Part shown: positions 27,908 to 38,242 of the stretch, piece by piece
Layout of the letters: every line of letters begins with the position of its first letter
Position numbering within the stretch: position 1 is the first letter of the stretch
Assembly: GCF_023701695.1 (NCBI RefSeq)
Contig: NZ_JAJOZC010000001.1
Coordinates: 1,922,001-1,986,000 of the forward strand
Direction: 5' to 3'
Source of the DNA: Streptomyces sp. RKAG290
GTDB lineage: Bacteria; Actinomycetota; Actinomycetes; Streptomycetales; Streptomycetaceae
DNA: 64,000 nucleotides
The notes under the pieces: generated by a model
What the model was told of the DNA's origin: nothing
What the model saw: only the letters and a program-made list of their open reading frames with translations
The model's database searches: none
Position numbers and translations under genes: made by a program

Positions 27908-28872
27908 TCATCGCCGCACCTCTTGGCCGGCCGGGGCGGGAGCCGGGGCCGGGGTGTGCCGCTCCGGCGCGGGCCGCCGGCCCCCGGGCAGCAGCCGCAG
28001 ACCGAGGTTGACCCCGAGCCCGGCTGCGACGATCAACGGCACCCCGAGCATCTGCAGCGGCCCGATGCGGTGCCCGTACACGGCGAAGTCGACGAGGATC
28101 GCGACGGCCGGGTAGACGAACGAGAGCACGGCGATCCGGTCGGTGGTCAGCTTCTGGTACGAGGAGTACAGGAGGATGTACATCACGCAGGTGTGGATCA
28201 CCCCGAGGCCCACCAGCCAGCCCCAGCGGGCGTCGAGCCCCGCGGTGTCACCGAGCCGGGTGAAGGGCAGCAGCAGGACGATGCCCACCAGCACCTGGAT
28301 CAGCGCGGTGAGTTCGGGGCGGATCGTCAGGTACTTGGCGATGACCGTGGCGAACGCGTAGAGGAGCGCGGCCAGCAGCGCCTGGCCGACGCCCAGCAGG
28401 TATCCGCTCCCGCCGGTCAGGTCGGCCGTCGAGACGTCCGCCACCAGCAGCACTCCGACGAAGGCCACCACGATCCAGCCGACGCGGTACCGGTCGAGCC
28501 CGGTCCGGAAGAACGGCACGCCCAGCAGCACCACGTAGAAGGGCTGGGTGTGGTAGACGACGGTGGCGACGGAGATCGACGTCCGGCCGTACGCGCTGAA
28601 CAGCAGCACCCAGTTGAAGACGATGAACACCCCGCCCAGCGCGGCGAGCGCGAGCGTGCGCCGGGTCAGCCCCGTGTTCCTGAGGTAGCCACGGAACAGG
28701 CAGTACCCGGTCAGCGCCAGCGCACCGAAGACGCAGCGGAAGAACACCACGTTGAACGAGGAGGCCCCGACTCCAGGACGAAGACTCCCAGCGTTCCGGA
28801 GAGCCCCATGGCGGCGACGAGCTCAAGGGCGCCCCTGCGCGTGCGGGTTGTGGACATGGTGTCGGTGGTCAT
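27908..28872 (-). CDS. EamA/DMT-family transporter (frameshifted in this sequence)
   Basis: Ten-helix drug/metabolite transporter of the EamA type, about 321 residues. The main frame shows paired EamA repeats (SISVATVVYHTQPFYVVLLG; TDRIAVLSFVYPAVAILVDF). The N-terminus from the ATG at 28872 (MTTDTMSTTRTRRGALELVAAMGLSG) lies in another frame. The two join if a CCCC run at 28765-28768 had one more C, giving LESGASSFNVVFF, so a single-base deletion is likely. The 154 bases to asd are GC-rich and empty. It probably exports the product or an amino-acid precursor. Confidence 0.82.
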
Positions 28873-28906
28873 GCGCCTCGTGGCTCCTTCCTCTGTGGAC
28901 GGTGGT

Positions 28907-29838
28907 TCAGTTCAGGGGAACGGCGTAGTGGAGCCCGCCTCGTGTCCAGAGTTCGTTGGGGCCGCGGGGCACGTCGAGCCCGGACGCCGCGCCCAGATTG
29001 CGTTCGTAGACGTCCGCGTAGGTGCCGACGGCGGCCAGCACCCGGGCCGCCCAGCCCTCGTCGACCCCGGCCGCCGGGCCGTGCGGCCCCGCCAGGTCGG
29101 CGGCGGCGCCGCGGTCCGCGCCCGACGCCTCCGCGTGTTCGGCGCAGATCAGCAGCTGGAGCACCCAGCGGACCAGCCGGAACCACTGCGGATCGCTCTC
29201 CCGGACGGCGGCGGCCATGGGCTCGCGCGAGATCGCGGCGGGCAGGATGCGGTGGGCCGCCGGGTGGGGCAGACCGGCCCGGATCCCGGCGAGCGCGGTG
29301 CGGTCCAGCACGTACGCGGCGCAGTCGCCGGCGGCGTACGCGGCCACGGCACCGGCGGGGTCCGGAAAGCCGACCGGTTCGACTGTCAGGCCGCGGGCGC
29401 CGTACCAGGCCTCCAGGTTGACCGGGGTGGTGCAGCCGGTGTGGACGGCGAGGCGCCGCCCCGCCAGGTCCGCGGGGTCCTCGATGCCGTCCGCGGTGCG
29501 GACGAGGAAGCCCTCGCCGTCGTAGCAGGTGATCCCGGCGAAGAGCACGGGGTGGGCGGCCTCGCGGCCCATGGTCCAGGTCAGGTTGCACACCGTCAGG
29601 TCGGTCTCGTCGGCGGCGAGTACGGCCAGTCTTGCGGTGGCGGGCACCGGTTGCCAGTCGACCGCCTCCGGGTCGGCGAGCACCGCCGCGGCCACCGCGC
29701 GGGCGATGTCGGCGTCCAGCCCGCTCCAGCGGCCGTCGGTCCCGCGCAGCGACAGTCCCCGGATGCCCTGCGACACCGCGACGCGCACGGCCCCCTGGCC
29801 CGCACGGCTTCCAGGGTGGCCCCGGCCCGGGCGGTCAT
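28907..29838 (-). CDS. Solute-binding-protein-fold (SBP_bac_3) protein without signal peptide (frameshifted)
   Basis: About 310 residues resembling polar amino-acid ABC binding proteins of the AapJ kind (VAVSQGIRGLSLRG, WSGLDADIARAVAAAV, LTVCNLTWTMGREA, LAVHTGCTTPVNL). The N-terminus read from the ATG at 29838 is MTARAGATLEAVR with no signal peptide or lipobox. This ATG overlaps the mutase stop (ATGA). It connects to the main frame only if one base is missing near 29800. With no membrane ABC partners in the window, a cytoplasmic role is more likely: an enzyme such as cyclohexadienyl dehydratase-like members of this fold, or a binding protein. Function open. Confidence 0.75.
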
Positions 29839-31130
29839 GAGGCACCGGCCAGCAGCGAACCCGTCCGCTCCTCGCGGTCGAAGCGTCGCTCGTTGTGCGA
29901 CAGCATCCGGGTCAGGGACCGGGCGTCGACTTCGGCGGCGGGCCACGCCGGGTCACCGGCGTCCGCGGTCCGCACGGGCATGGCGCCCGCCCGGGACCAG
30001 CTCAGCATGGCGTGCCGGTCGATGGTGCCGCGGGAGCGGTTGGCGTTGTCCGGGTGCAGGCAGTACGGGAGGTCGAGCCGGCCCTGCGCGAAGGCGGCGA
30101 CGAGCGAGGATCCGACCGTGTCGCCGAGCTCCAGGGCCGCGTCGACGAGGGTGCGGGCTTCCTCGTACAGACCGGTCTCGGTGGGCCGGACCCCGTCGGG
30201 GGCGTCAGCGGCGGCCTCCGCCACCGTGTGGGAGAACTCCAGGGCCGCCACGTTCTCCTCGATCGTGGGGATGCGGTGCGCCTCGGCCGGGGTCTTGACG
30301 ACGAGCCGCTGGGCGCCGCCGTGCACGGCGAGCCGGACACTGCTCTCCAGCAGCCGGTAACTGCCGATCGGCGTACGCGGGAAGACTCCCATGTAGGTGT
30401 AGAGGACGATGTGCCGGTCGGTGCCCGCGAGCCGTTCTGCCGCGAGCCGCTGCAGGGCCGCCAGCGCCTCCAGGTCCTGGCCCTGGTGGACCTGCTGGGC
30501 GTAGCTGAGCGAGATGCCGGTCAGGCCGTGCTCCCGGAAGAACATGCCCTCCAGCACACTCAGCGCCACCAGCAGCGAGGGCGGGCACAGCTGCCCCAGC
30601 ATGCAGCCGCCGAAGGTCTCCAGGTGCATCGGCACCGGCTGTGCGGCCAGGAGTTCCACCGCGGTCCCCCACTCCCGGACGGCCTCGGCGAGCGGGGTGC
30701 GGCTGTAGGGCAGGCAGTAGGAGACCGGCCCGCCCTCGGTGGCGTCCACCCCGGCCTCCGCCAGGAAGCGGAAGATCCGCAGCGGTCGCGCGGTGCCGTG
30801 CCGGACCTGGACCGGGAAGTCCTGCGAAGCGGTCTCCCCCAGCAACGCCCGCACGGCGATGGACCCGTGGGCCAGCAGCGGGAAGCCGTTCAGGTCGCGA
30901 GGGCGCTCGCGCAGGGTGCGGCGGGCCGCGGCGAAGTCGTGGCAGCGGGTGTAGCTGTCCAGCGTGACGGTGCCCGCGGTGGTGGCGCGCGCCTCGCGCA
31001 CGGCGGCAAGACCGGCCCGCATCCGGTCGAGTTCGCCGAAGCCCATGCGCGGCTGCACGACCAGTCGGCCGGCTGCTGCGCTGCGGCGCACGAAGGCGGA
31101 GAAGCGGTCGGTGCGCCGGCCCTCGTTCAC
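29835..31130 (-). CDS. Glutamate mutase epsilon subunit (methylaspartate mutase)
   Basis: Catalytic TIM-barrel subunit of the B12-dependent glutamate mutase, which interconverts L-glutamate and (2S,3S)-3-methylaspartate. The 431 residues include LVVQPRMGFGELDRMRAGL, TLDSYTRCHDF, PLLAHGS, VRHGTARPLRIF, HLETFGGCMLGQLCPPSLL, ISLSYAQQVHQGQD and a C-terminal region matching the epsilon family. The start is a GTG at 31130 overlapping the sigma-subunit stop (GTGA). Pathways for vicenistatin-type starters and several lipopeptides use this enzyme to make 3-methylaspartate. Confidence 0.92.
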   Translation of the reverse strand: MNEGRRTDRFSAFVRRSAAAGRLVVQPRMGFGELDRMRAGLAAVREARATTAGTVTLDSYTRCHDFAAARRTLRERPRDLNGFPLLAHGSIAVRALLGETASQDFPVQVRHGTARPLRIFRFLAEAGVDATEGGPVSYCLPYSRTPLAEAVREWGTAVELLAAQPVPMHLETFGGCMLGQLCPPSLLVALSVLEGMFFREHGLTGISLSYAQQVHQGQDLEALAALQRLAAERLAGTDRHIVLYTYMGVFPRTPIGSYRLLESSVRLAVHGGAQRLVVKTPAEAHRIPTIEENVAALEFSHTVAEAAADAPDGVRPTETGLYEEARTLVDAALELGDTVGSSLVAAFAQGRLDLPYCLHPDNANRSRGTIDRHAMLSWSRAGAMPVRTADAGDPAWPAAEVDARSLTRMLSHNERRFDREERTGSLLAGAS

Positions 31131-31606
31131 GCGGCCTCCTCGCCCGCGGCACCGGCCCCGGGCACGACCGAGCGGGTGTCGAGGCCGTGCACGAAGGCCT
31201 CGAAGCGTTCGAGGGTGCCGGCCTCGCCGTCGTCGAAGACGGCGTCGTAGCCGGCGGCGGTGAGGCGGTCGCCGAAGCGAACGTTGTCACGGCCGTGGAT
31301 GCCGAGCTTGCCGCCGATGACCGCCGGCAGTCCTCCCAGCCCGGGTACGGCGCGCAGGGCCCTGATCAGCCGCATGCCGTCCAGCTGCCCGTGCCCGTTG
31401 ACGGAGCTGATGACGAGCAGGTCGGGCCGCTGGGTGCGGCAGGCGTCGATGATCAGCGCGTCGGGCGCCAGACTGCCCAGGTTCGCCACCTCGTGCCCTC
31501 GGCCCTCCAGGAGGAGCTGCAGGAAGACGAGGTTCCACGTGTGCGCGTCGGAGGATACGCCAGAAACGATGATGCGTTTCCCGCGGACAGCGGCGATTCC
31601 ATTCAT
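31127..31606 (-). CDS. Glutamate mutase sigma (cobalamin-binding) subunit
   Basis: A 159-residue B12-binding domain. The base-off His motif appears as SDAHTWN (residues 19-25): Asp20 and His22 of DxHxxG are kept but the Gly is Asn25. The SxL-like SVNGH and the GGKLGIHG glycine region follow, as in GlmS/MutS. GAGG lies seven bases before the ATG at 31606. Translationally coupled to the epsilon subunit. Upstream, only 110 bases separate it from regulator 2, and I see no cobalamin riboswitch there. Confidence 0.9.
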   Translation of the reverse strand: MNGIAAVRGKRIIVSGVSSDAHTWNLVFLQLLLEGRGHEVANLGSLAPDALIIDACRTQRPDLLVISSVNGHGQLDGMRLIRALRAVPGLGGLPAVIGGKLGIHGRDNVRFGDRLTAAGYDAVFDDGEAGTLERFEAFVHGLDTRSVVPGAGAAGEEAA

Positions 31607-31707
31607 GGATTTCCTCGGCAGAAATGTGGTGTGGGCTGTGGAAATCATCCGTGTCGCATCACCGAGTGGTCCAGTCCGAAGGGTTGGAGATAGCCGAACG
31701 CGGCAAT

Positions 31708-31724
31708 CGGGATTGTCTATCCCG
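31708..31724 (-). terminator. Hairpin at the end of regulator 2
   Basis: CGGGAT-AGACA-ATCCCG on the minus strand, spanning the stop codon of regulator 2. Short stem without a T-tract; may be a weak terminator or processing site before the glutamate mutase genes. Confidence 0.3.
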
Positions 31725-32702
31725 TACTGTCCGGATCGTCGCCGGACCCGAACAGGTCCAGCCGGGCGGCGGCCATGCCCAACTGGAAGCGGGTCTCGAC
31801 GTCGAGCTTCTCGCACATCCCGGCGAGATAGCGGCGGAGCGTCCGCGTGGAGATGCCCAGGCGCCGCGACATGAATTCATCGGACCGGGCACGCTCCAGA
31901 TGGCGCAGGATGGCCAGCTCGATGTCCTCGAACACGTCGGCGCCGTAGCCCGCCCCGCCGACCGGCTTCGCATGGTCCCAGATGTGCTCGAATATCAATT
32001 CCAGGAAGGCCACCATGGCCGGATCCCGGAACAGTGCGCCGCCGCCCTTTCCCGTCGGCACGAGGGCGTAGGTGCTGTCGAGCAGGATCATCCGTCCCGG
32101 GATGACCACAGCCGTACGCACCTGGGCGCCCAGATCGCCCAGGTGTGTCACGTGTGCCAGCGCCTCCCGCTGGCGGCGCGCGGTGTGCGGCACCACGGTC
32201 CGGTAGCGGACACCGCGGTCGAGCAGGTCGCGGTCGAGGTCGAGCGCGGCCCGCAGGGTCTGCGCGTTGCCCAGGGTCGGGTGTGCGGTGAGCACACTGT
32301 GCTGGACGCGCAGCGACAGGTCGGCCAGCCGCTCACGCACGGCCTCCCCGTCGCTGAGCAGCTCCGTGGTGGTGCCGGCCAGCCGCCGCCGCTGGTGCTC
32401 CTCGTACAGGGGCCGAGCGGGCGCAGGTCACGCTGGGTGGTGTCGATGCGCCGCATCAGCCGGTGCACCTCGACCTGCAGGGTCGCGGTGAGTTCGGCCG
32501 CCGCCAGGCTCGGCGAGACGGCCTCGTACCGCCACGGCCCGTCCTCCTGGAGCAGACGGTGTGCCATCAGCCGCCGGACGGACTCGTCGAACAGCTCCGT
32601 TCCCGGGCCGAGTCGGCCCGTCTGCTCCAGGGCGTCGGCCGGCGCCTCCAGCAGACGGCGGTACACGTCGATGTCCTGCGGTCTGAGTTCGTCTTCCGAC
32701 AC
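31717..32702 (-). CDS. LuxR-type HTH regulator (regulator 2, frameshifted)
   Basis: About 328 residues with a C-terminal LuxR-type HTH (FMSRRLGISTRTLRRYLAGMCEKLDVETRFQLG). The N-terminal part (MSEDELRPQDIDVYRRLLEAP, helix-turn-helix-like, then helical) has the same layout as regulator 1 at 23011. The two halves are in different frames and join near 32413, where one missing base turns RPLYEEHQRR into another frame. It lies inside the cluster between accC and the mutase genes, all on the minus strand. Probably a pathway regulator. Confidence 0.8.
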
Positions 32703-32729
32703 GTCTGGTCCCCCGTGTTCGTGCTCGGC

Positions 32730-34094
<1,365 letters not shown>

Positions 34095-34131
34095 GTCTCG
34101 GTCCTCCTGTGTGGGTCCGTGTCTCGGACGC

Positions 34132-34644
34132 TCAGTCGACGGGAACGAGATCGAAGAGCGGCTGGGCGTACTCGACGACCTCACCGTCCTGGGCGTGGAT
34201 CGCGTGGACCCGGCCCTTGACCTCGGCGGTGATGGAGTTGAGCAGCTTCATCGCCTCGATGATGGCCAGTTGCCGGCCGGGCTCGACGATGTCGCCGACC
34301 TTCACGAACGCCTCCGAGCCGGGCGAGGACGCCTGGTAGAAGGTGCCGACCAGCGGGGCGGTGACCGTCACCAGGCCGGCGGGCGGTGCGTCCTGCGCGG
34401 GTGCTTCGGGGGCGGCCGGGGCCACGGCGGCGGGTGCGGCCACGGCCGGTGCGGCCGCCACGAGCGGAACGGCGACGGGTGCGGCGGCCGGGGCGTTGTC
34501 CCACTCGACGTCCACGCTGATCCCGCCGGCCCGCAGGGTGATCCTCCGCAGCGTGCCGGGCAGTTCGTCGGCGAGCAGGCGGGTCTGGGCCCGCAGCTCC
34601 TCGACGGACATGGCCTCGGCGGCGGGCTTCGTCTCAGTGCTCAT
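34132..34644 (-). CDS. accB: Biotin carboxyl carrier protein, cluster copy
   Basis: A 170-residue BCCP. An N-terminal helical segment, an Ala/Pro-rich linker (about 52-92) and the biotinyl domain with EAMKL, the Lys being biotinylated, plus the thumb-like APLVGTFYQASSPGSEAFV segment typical of bacterial AccB. ATG at 34644 with GGGAG seven bases upstream; it overlaps accDA by 11 bases, so the two are translationally coupled. Confidence 0.95.
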   Translation of the reverse strand: MSTETKPAAEAMSVEELRAQTRLLADELPGTLRRITLRAGGISVDVEWDNAPAAAPVAVPLVAAAPAVAAPAAVAPAAPEAPAQDAPPAGLVTVTAPLVGTFYQASSPGSEAFVKVGDIVEPGRQLAIIEAMKLLNSITAEVKGRVHAIHAQDGEVVEYAQPLFDLVPVD

Positions 34645-36340
34645 CACTCTTCTCCCAGTCGACTGTCGGCTGCCGTTCGGGATCTCCGAAGCGGTCGAAC
34701 CTGTCCCGGCGGATCTCGACGAGGCGGTCGCCCGCCAGTTCGAGCAGCGGGGCCATGGTCCGCACGAGGGCTGTTCTCACGTTGAGTGCCGTGGGGTACG
34801 GAGCGGTGTGCGCCCCGTCCACGGGCTCCGGCACGATGGCGTCCACCACGCCGAGGCGCAGCAGGTCGGACGCGGTCAGCCGGAGGGCGTCCGCGGCCCG
34901 GCCGGCCTGTTCGGCGGTGCCGAAGAGGATGGTCGAGCAGCCCTCGGGGCTGATCACCGAGTAGTAGGCGTTCTGGAGCATCAGCACCGAGTTGGCGACG
35001 CCGAGTGCGAGCGCGCCGCCGCTGCCGCCCTCGCCCGTGACGATGGAGACCACCGGCACCCGCACCCGGGAGAGTTCCAGGATGCATTCGGCGATGGCCA
35101 GGCTCTGGCCGCGTTCCTCCGCGCCGATGCCTGGGAAGGCGCCCGGGGTGTCGATGAACGCCACGATGGGCAGGCCGAACCGGTCCGCCATCCGCATCAG
35201 GCGGAGCGCCTTGCGGTACCCCTCCGGGTTGGGCATGCCGAAGTTGCTGCGGACCAGTTCGGCGGTGTCGTGGCCCTTCTGATGACCGAGCACCACCACG
35301 CTCTGGCCGCCGATCCGGGCGATGCCGCCGGTCAGCGCGCGGTCGTCGGCGAAGGCCCGGTCGCCGTGCAGGCTGACGAAGTCGTCGAAGACGTAGCCGA
35401 TGTACTCCTGGACGGTGGGCCGCTGGATGTTACGGGCCAGCGCCACGGTCTCGCGGGTGCTGCGCACCGCCGGGAACGGCTCGGTGAGCGGGGCCGATCC
35501 GGTCCCCTCGGGCAGTTCGGGTACGGAGGGGCCGAGCAGGGTCAGCAGCCGGGCCAGGTACTCGCGCTGGTTCTCGCGGGGCACGACCGCGTCGATCATG
35601 CCGTGCTCCAGCAGGAACTCGGCGCTCTGGAAGCCGGCCGGCAGCTCCTCCCGGATGGTGTTGCGGATGACCTGCGGTCCGGCGAAGCCGATCAGGCTGC
35701 CGGGCTCGGCCAGGATGACGTCGCCCAGCATCGCGAAGGACGCGCTGGCGCCGCCGAAGGTGGGGTCGGTGTTGAGGTTGATCACCGGCAGCGCCGCCTC
35801 GCGCAGCGCGGCGATCCACTGCGAGGTCTTGGCCATCTGCATCAGGGACAGCGCGCCCTCCTGCATGCGGGCGCCGCCGGAGGCGGCGATCAGCAGCAGC
35901 GGGAGCCGTTCGCCCAGCGCGTGGCGGGCCGCGGCGGCGATGCCCTCGCCGACCACCGATCCCATGCTGCCGCCCATGAAGGTGAAGTCGAGGACGGCGA
36001 CCACCAGGGGGCAGCCCTCGATCGTCATCCGGCCGCACAGGAGCGCGTCGTTGCGTCCGGTCCTGGCCTGCGCGTCGCGGAGCCGGTCCGGGTAGGGCTT
36101 GCTGTCGGTGAAGCCGAGCAGGTCACGCGGCCGGTAGTCGTCGGGCAGCGGCTCGAAGCTGCCGGGATCGGCGAGCTGGTCGATCCGCACCTGTGCGGGG
36201 ATCCGGAAGTGGAACTGGCACTCCGGGCACACCTTGCGGTTGCGGTCCAGCCGCTTGCCGTAGACGAACGCTCCGCACGCCCCGCACTTGCGCCACTGGA
36301 CGTCCTGCCCGGCCCGCACCGGTCCTTGTTGTTGCGCCAT
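34634..36340 (-). CDS. accD: Fused acetyl-CoA carboxylase carboxyltransferase (AccD-AccA)
   Basis: A 568-residue protein combining both carboxyltransferase halves. Residues 1-270 are AccD-like with a four-cysteine zinc ribbon (WRKCGACG...KVCPECQFHF) and GGSMGSVVGE and SGGARMQEGALSLMQM. Residues 290-560 are AccA-like (RPTVQEYIGYVFDDFVSLHGDR, GGIARIGGQSVVVLGHQKG, GEGGSGGALALGVAN, ISPEGCSTILF). The order beta-alpha in one chain fixes stoichiometry. Together with accC and accB it forms a full bacterial-type ACC dedicated to the cluster. Confidence 0.95.
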   Translation of the reverse strand: MAQQQGPVRAGQDVQWRKCGACGAFVYGKRLDRNRKVCPECQFHFRIPAQVRIDQLADPGSFEPLPDDYRPRDLLGFTDSKPYPDRLRDAQARTGRNDALLCGRMTIEGCPLVVAVLDFTFMGGSMGSVVGEGIAAAARHALGERLPLLLIAASGGARMQEGALSLMQMAKTSQWIAALREAALPVINLNTDPTFGGASASFAMLGDVILAEPGSLIGFAGPQVIRNTIREELPAGFQSAEFLLEHGMIDAVVPRENQREYLARLLTLLGPSVPELPEGTGSAPLTEPFPAVRSTRETVALARNIQRPTVQEYIGYVFDDFVSLHGDRAFADDRALTGGIARIGGQSVVVLGHQKGHDTAELVRSNFGMPNPEGYRKALRLMRMADRFGLPIVAFIDTPGAFPGIGAEERGQSLAIAECILELSRVRVPVVSIVTGEGGSGGALALGVANSVLMLQNAYYSVISPEGCSTILFGTAEQAGRAADALRLTASDLLRLGVVDAIVPEPVDGAHTAPYPTALNVRTALVRTMAPLLELAGDRLVEIRRDRFDRFGDPERQPTVDWEKSDEH

Positions 36341-36351
36341 GGGTTCTCCCC

Positions 36352-36816
36352 CTATTCGTGGTCCGCGACGGGCGCGGCCGTCCGCTGCGGCCTGCCTGCG
36401 GTGGCCTTGGCCATGCCGAAGGGCGGCATGTTGCGATAGACGGTGTGCATCCGGGCGGGGTCGACGACATACGCCTCGTGGTAGATGCCGACCGCGCCGT
36501 TGTTGCCGATGGTCCGGTTGAAGCGGGCCCAGGCGGGGCGGTGGGAGGCGTCCATGGTGCGGGAGTACGCCATCAGCTCGTCCATGCTGCGCCAGTACTG
36601 GAGCACGATCACGGTGCGGTTGATCCAGGTGCGGGAGCCCAGGAAGCCGTGCTCCTTGTTCTTGTTGAGCTCCATGAGCATCGGGAACATGGCGATGAAC
36701 GACGGCAGCCAGCGGTGCACCTTCCAGAAGCTGTTGATCCTCATGCCGATGAGGAACACAACCGCTCCCTCGGGCGGATCCGCCACCTGGGGCACCGTCT
36801 CGACCTTGTTGGCCAC
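36352..36816 (-). CDS. Monooxy_af470-like (DUF4188) family protein
   Basis: A 154-residue protein of the family formerly called DUF4188 and named after the fumagillin monooxygenase af470. The conserved FLIGMRINSFWKVHRWLP, GFLGSRTWINRTVIVLQYWRS and AWARFNRTIGNNGAVGIYHE are visible; the fold is a small ferredoxin-like domain. The chemistry is not established for bacterial members. The GTG at 36816 has AGGAG six bases upstream. It lies 11 bases from accDA and 13 bases from the aldehyde dehydrogenase, inside one operon. A tailoring role on the acyl chain is an inference. Confidence 0.8.
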   Translation of the reverse strand: MANKVETVPQVADPPEGAVVFLIGMRINSFWKVHRWLPSFIAMFPMLMELNKNKEHGFLGSRTWINRTVIVLQYWRSMDELMAYSRTMDASHRPAWARFNRTIGNNGAVGIYHEAYVVDPARMHTVYRNMPPFGMAKATAGRPQRTAAPVADHE

Positions 36817-36829
36817 GGGGTCTCCTCTC

Positions 36830-38242
36830 TCAGAACGGGTAGCTGCGGGCCGGGCTGCTGACGGTGAGGGTGTGCCATCGGGTGAAGGCGTCCAGTGCGG
36901 CACGGCCGCCGAATCCGGAGCCGTTGCCGGACGCGCCGACGCCGCCGAAGGGCAGCCTGGGGTCGTGGTTGACGGGCTGGTCGCCGACGTGGACGACCCC
37001 GCAGCGCAGCAGCCGGGCCAAGTCCCGGCCGCGGCCGGCGTCGGAGGTGTAGACGGCGGCGGTCAGTCCGTAGTCGGACTCGTTGGCCAGTGCGACGGCC
37101 TCGTCGTCGTCGGCGAACGCGGTGACCGTCGCGACCGGTCCGAAGACCTCCCGGCGGAAGATGTCCATCTGCGGGGTGACGTCGGCCAGCACGGTGGGCG
37201 GGTAGTACGCGCCCCGGGCCCGGCCGCCGGTGACGAGCCGGGCGCCCTGGGCGACGGCGTCCTCCACGGCGGCGGCGATCTTGACGAGCTGCGAACGGTT
37301 GATGACCGGCCCGATCTGGGCGTCCTCGCGGAACGGGTCGCCGATCCGCAGCGCGGCGGCGTGCCGGGCCAGGGTCTCGGTGTACTCCTGGACCCGGTCC
37401 CGGTGCACGAGGTGGCGGCGCGCCGCCATGCAGATCTGGCCCTGGTGGAGGAAGGAGCCCCAGGAGCCGGCGGACGCGGCCTGTTCGACATCGGCGTCGG
37501 CCAGCACCACGAAGGCGTTGTGCCCGCCGAGTTCGAGGACCACGCGCTTGAGCAGCCGCCCCGCGGACGCCCCGATCTCCCGGCCCACCTCGGTGGATCC
37601 GGTGAACGACACCATCGCCACGTCCGGCGCCTCGACGAGCGCCCGGCCCGCCTCGGCGTCCCCGTAGACCACTTCCAGGACGCCCTGCGGGAGGCCGGCG
37701 GCGGCCAGCACCTCGGCGATGACCCGGCCGCCGGAGAGCGGGGTGTGCGGGTCGGGCTTGAGCAGCACGGCGTTGCCGAGGCCCAGCGCCGGAGCGACCG
37801 AACGCATCGCGAGCAGCAGCGGGAAGTTCCAGGGGACGATCACACCGACGACGCCCAGCGGCACCCGGCGCACCTCGTCCTGGCGGCCGGGATCGGAGCC
37901 GGGGCCGTGCGGGGTCTCGGGGGCCGTGGCGAGTTCGGCGCCGTGCCGGAGTTCGGCGATGCCCGCGCCCACCTCGTAGAAGGCCTTGCCCGGGATGGAG
38001 CCGCCCTCGCGGACCAGCAGCTCCTGGATCTCCGCCGCGCGTTCCTGCATCAGGTCGGCGGCCCGGACGAGGACTGCCGCCCTTTCGGCGGCGGGCACCT
38101 GGGCCCAGGCGGTCGCGGCGCCGGCGGCGCGGCGGGCCGCCGAAGCCACCGCGCCCGCTGCGAAGAGCGGGACCGTGCCCAGCTCCTCGCCCGTGGTGAT
38201 CTCCCGGCTGGTCAGCAGCGCGGCTTCGGTGACTGTGCTCAC
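36830..38242 (-). CDS. NAD(P)-dependent aldehyde dehydrogenase
   Basis: A 470-residue ALDH of the benzaldehyde-dehydrogenase-like branch. It has the Asn of VPWNFP (139), the cofactor motif SFTGSTEVG (212-220), catalytic Glu237 in LELGGHN and nucleophile Cys271 in GQICMAARR. The GTG start at 38242 overlaps the stop of the AcpS-like gene (GTGA). It could oxidise an aldehyde released from the synthase or the aspartate-semialdehyde-derived unit. Confidence 0.92.
   Translation of the reverse strand: MSTVTEAALLTSREITTGEELGTVPLFAAGAVASAARRAAGAATAWAQVPAAERAAVLVRAADLMQERAAEIQELLVREGGSIPGKAFYEVGAGIAELRHGAELATAPETPHGPGSDPGRQDEVRRVPLGVVGVIVPWNFPLLLAMRSVAPALGLGNAVLLKPDPHTPLSGGRVIAEVLAAAGLPQGVLEVVYGDAEAGRALVEAPDVAMVSFTGSTEVGREIGASAGRLLKRVVLELGGHNAFVVLADADVEQAASAGSWGSFLHQGQICMAARRHLVHRDRVQEYTETLARHAAALRIGDPFREDAQIGPVINRSQLVKIAAAVEDAVAQGARLVTGGRARGAYYPPTVLADVTPQMDIFRREVFGPVATVTAFADDDEAVALANESDYGLTAAVYTSDAGRGRDLARLLRCGVVHVGDQPVNHDPRLPFGGVGASGNGSGFGGRAALDAFTRWHTLTVSSPARSYPF

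Noticed and set aside
31607..31716. Possible cobalamin riboswitch before glutamate mutase
   Set aside because: The gap is only 110 bases and I see no B12-box-like sequence; it holds the regulator 2 end and the mutase ribosome binding site.
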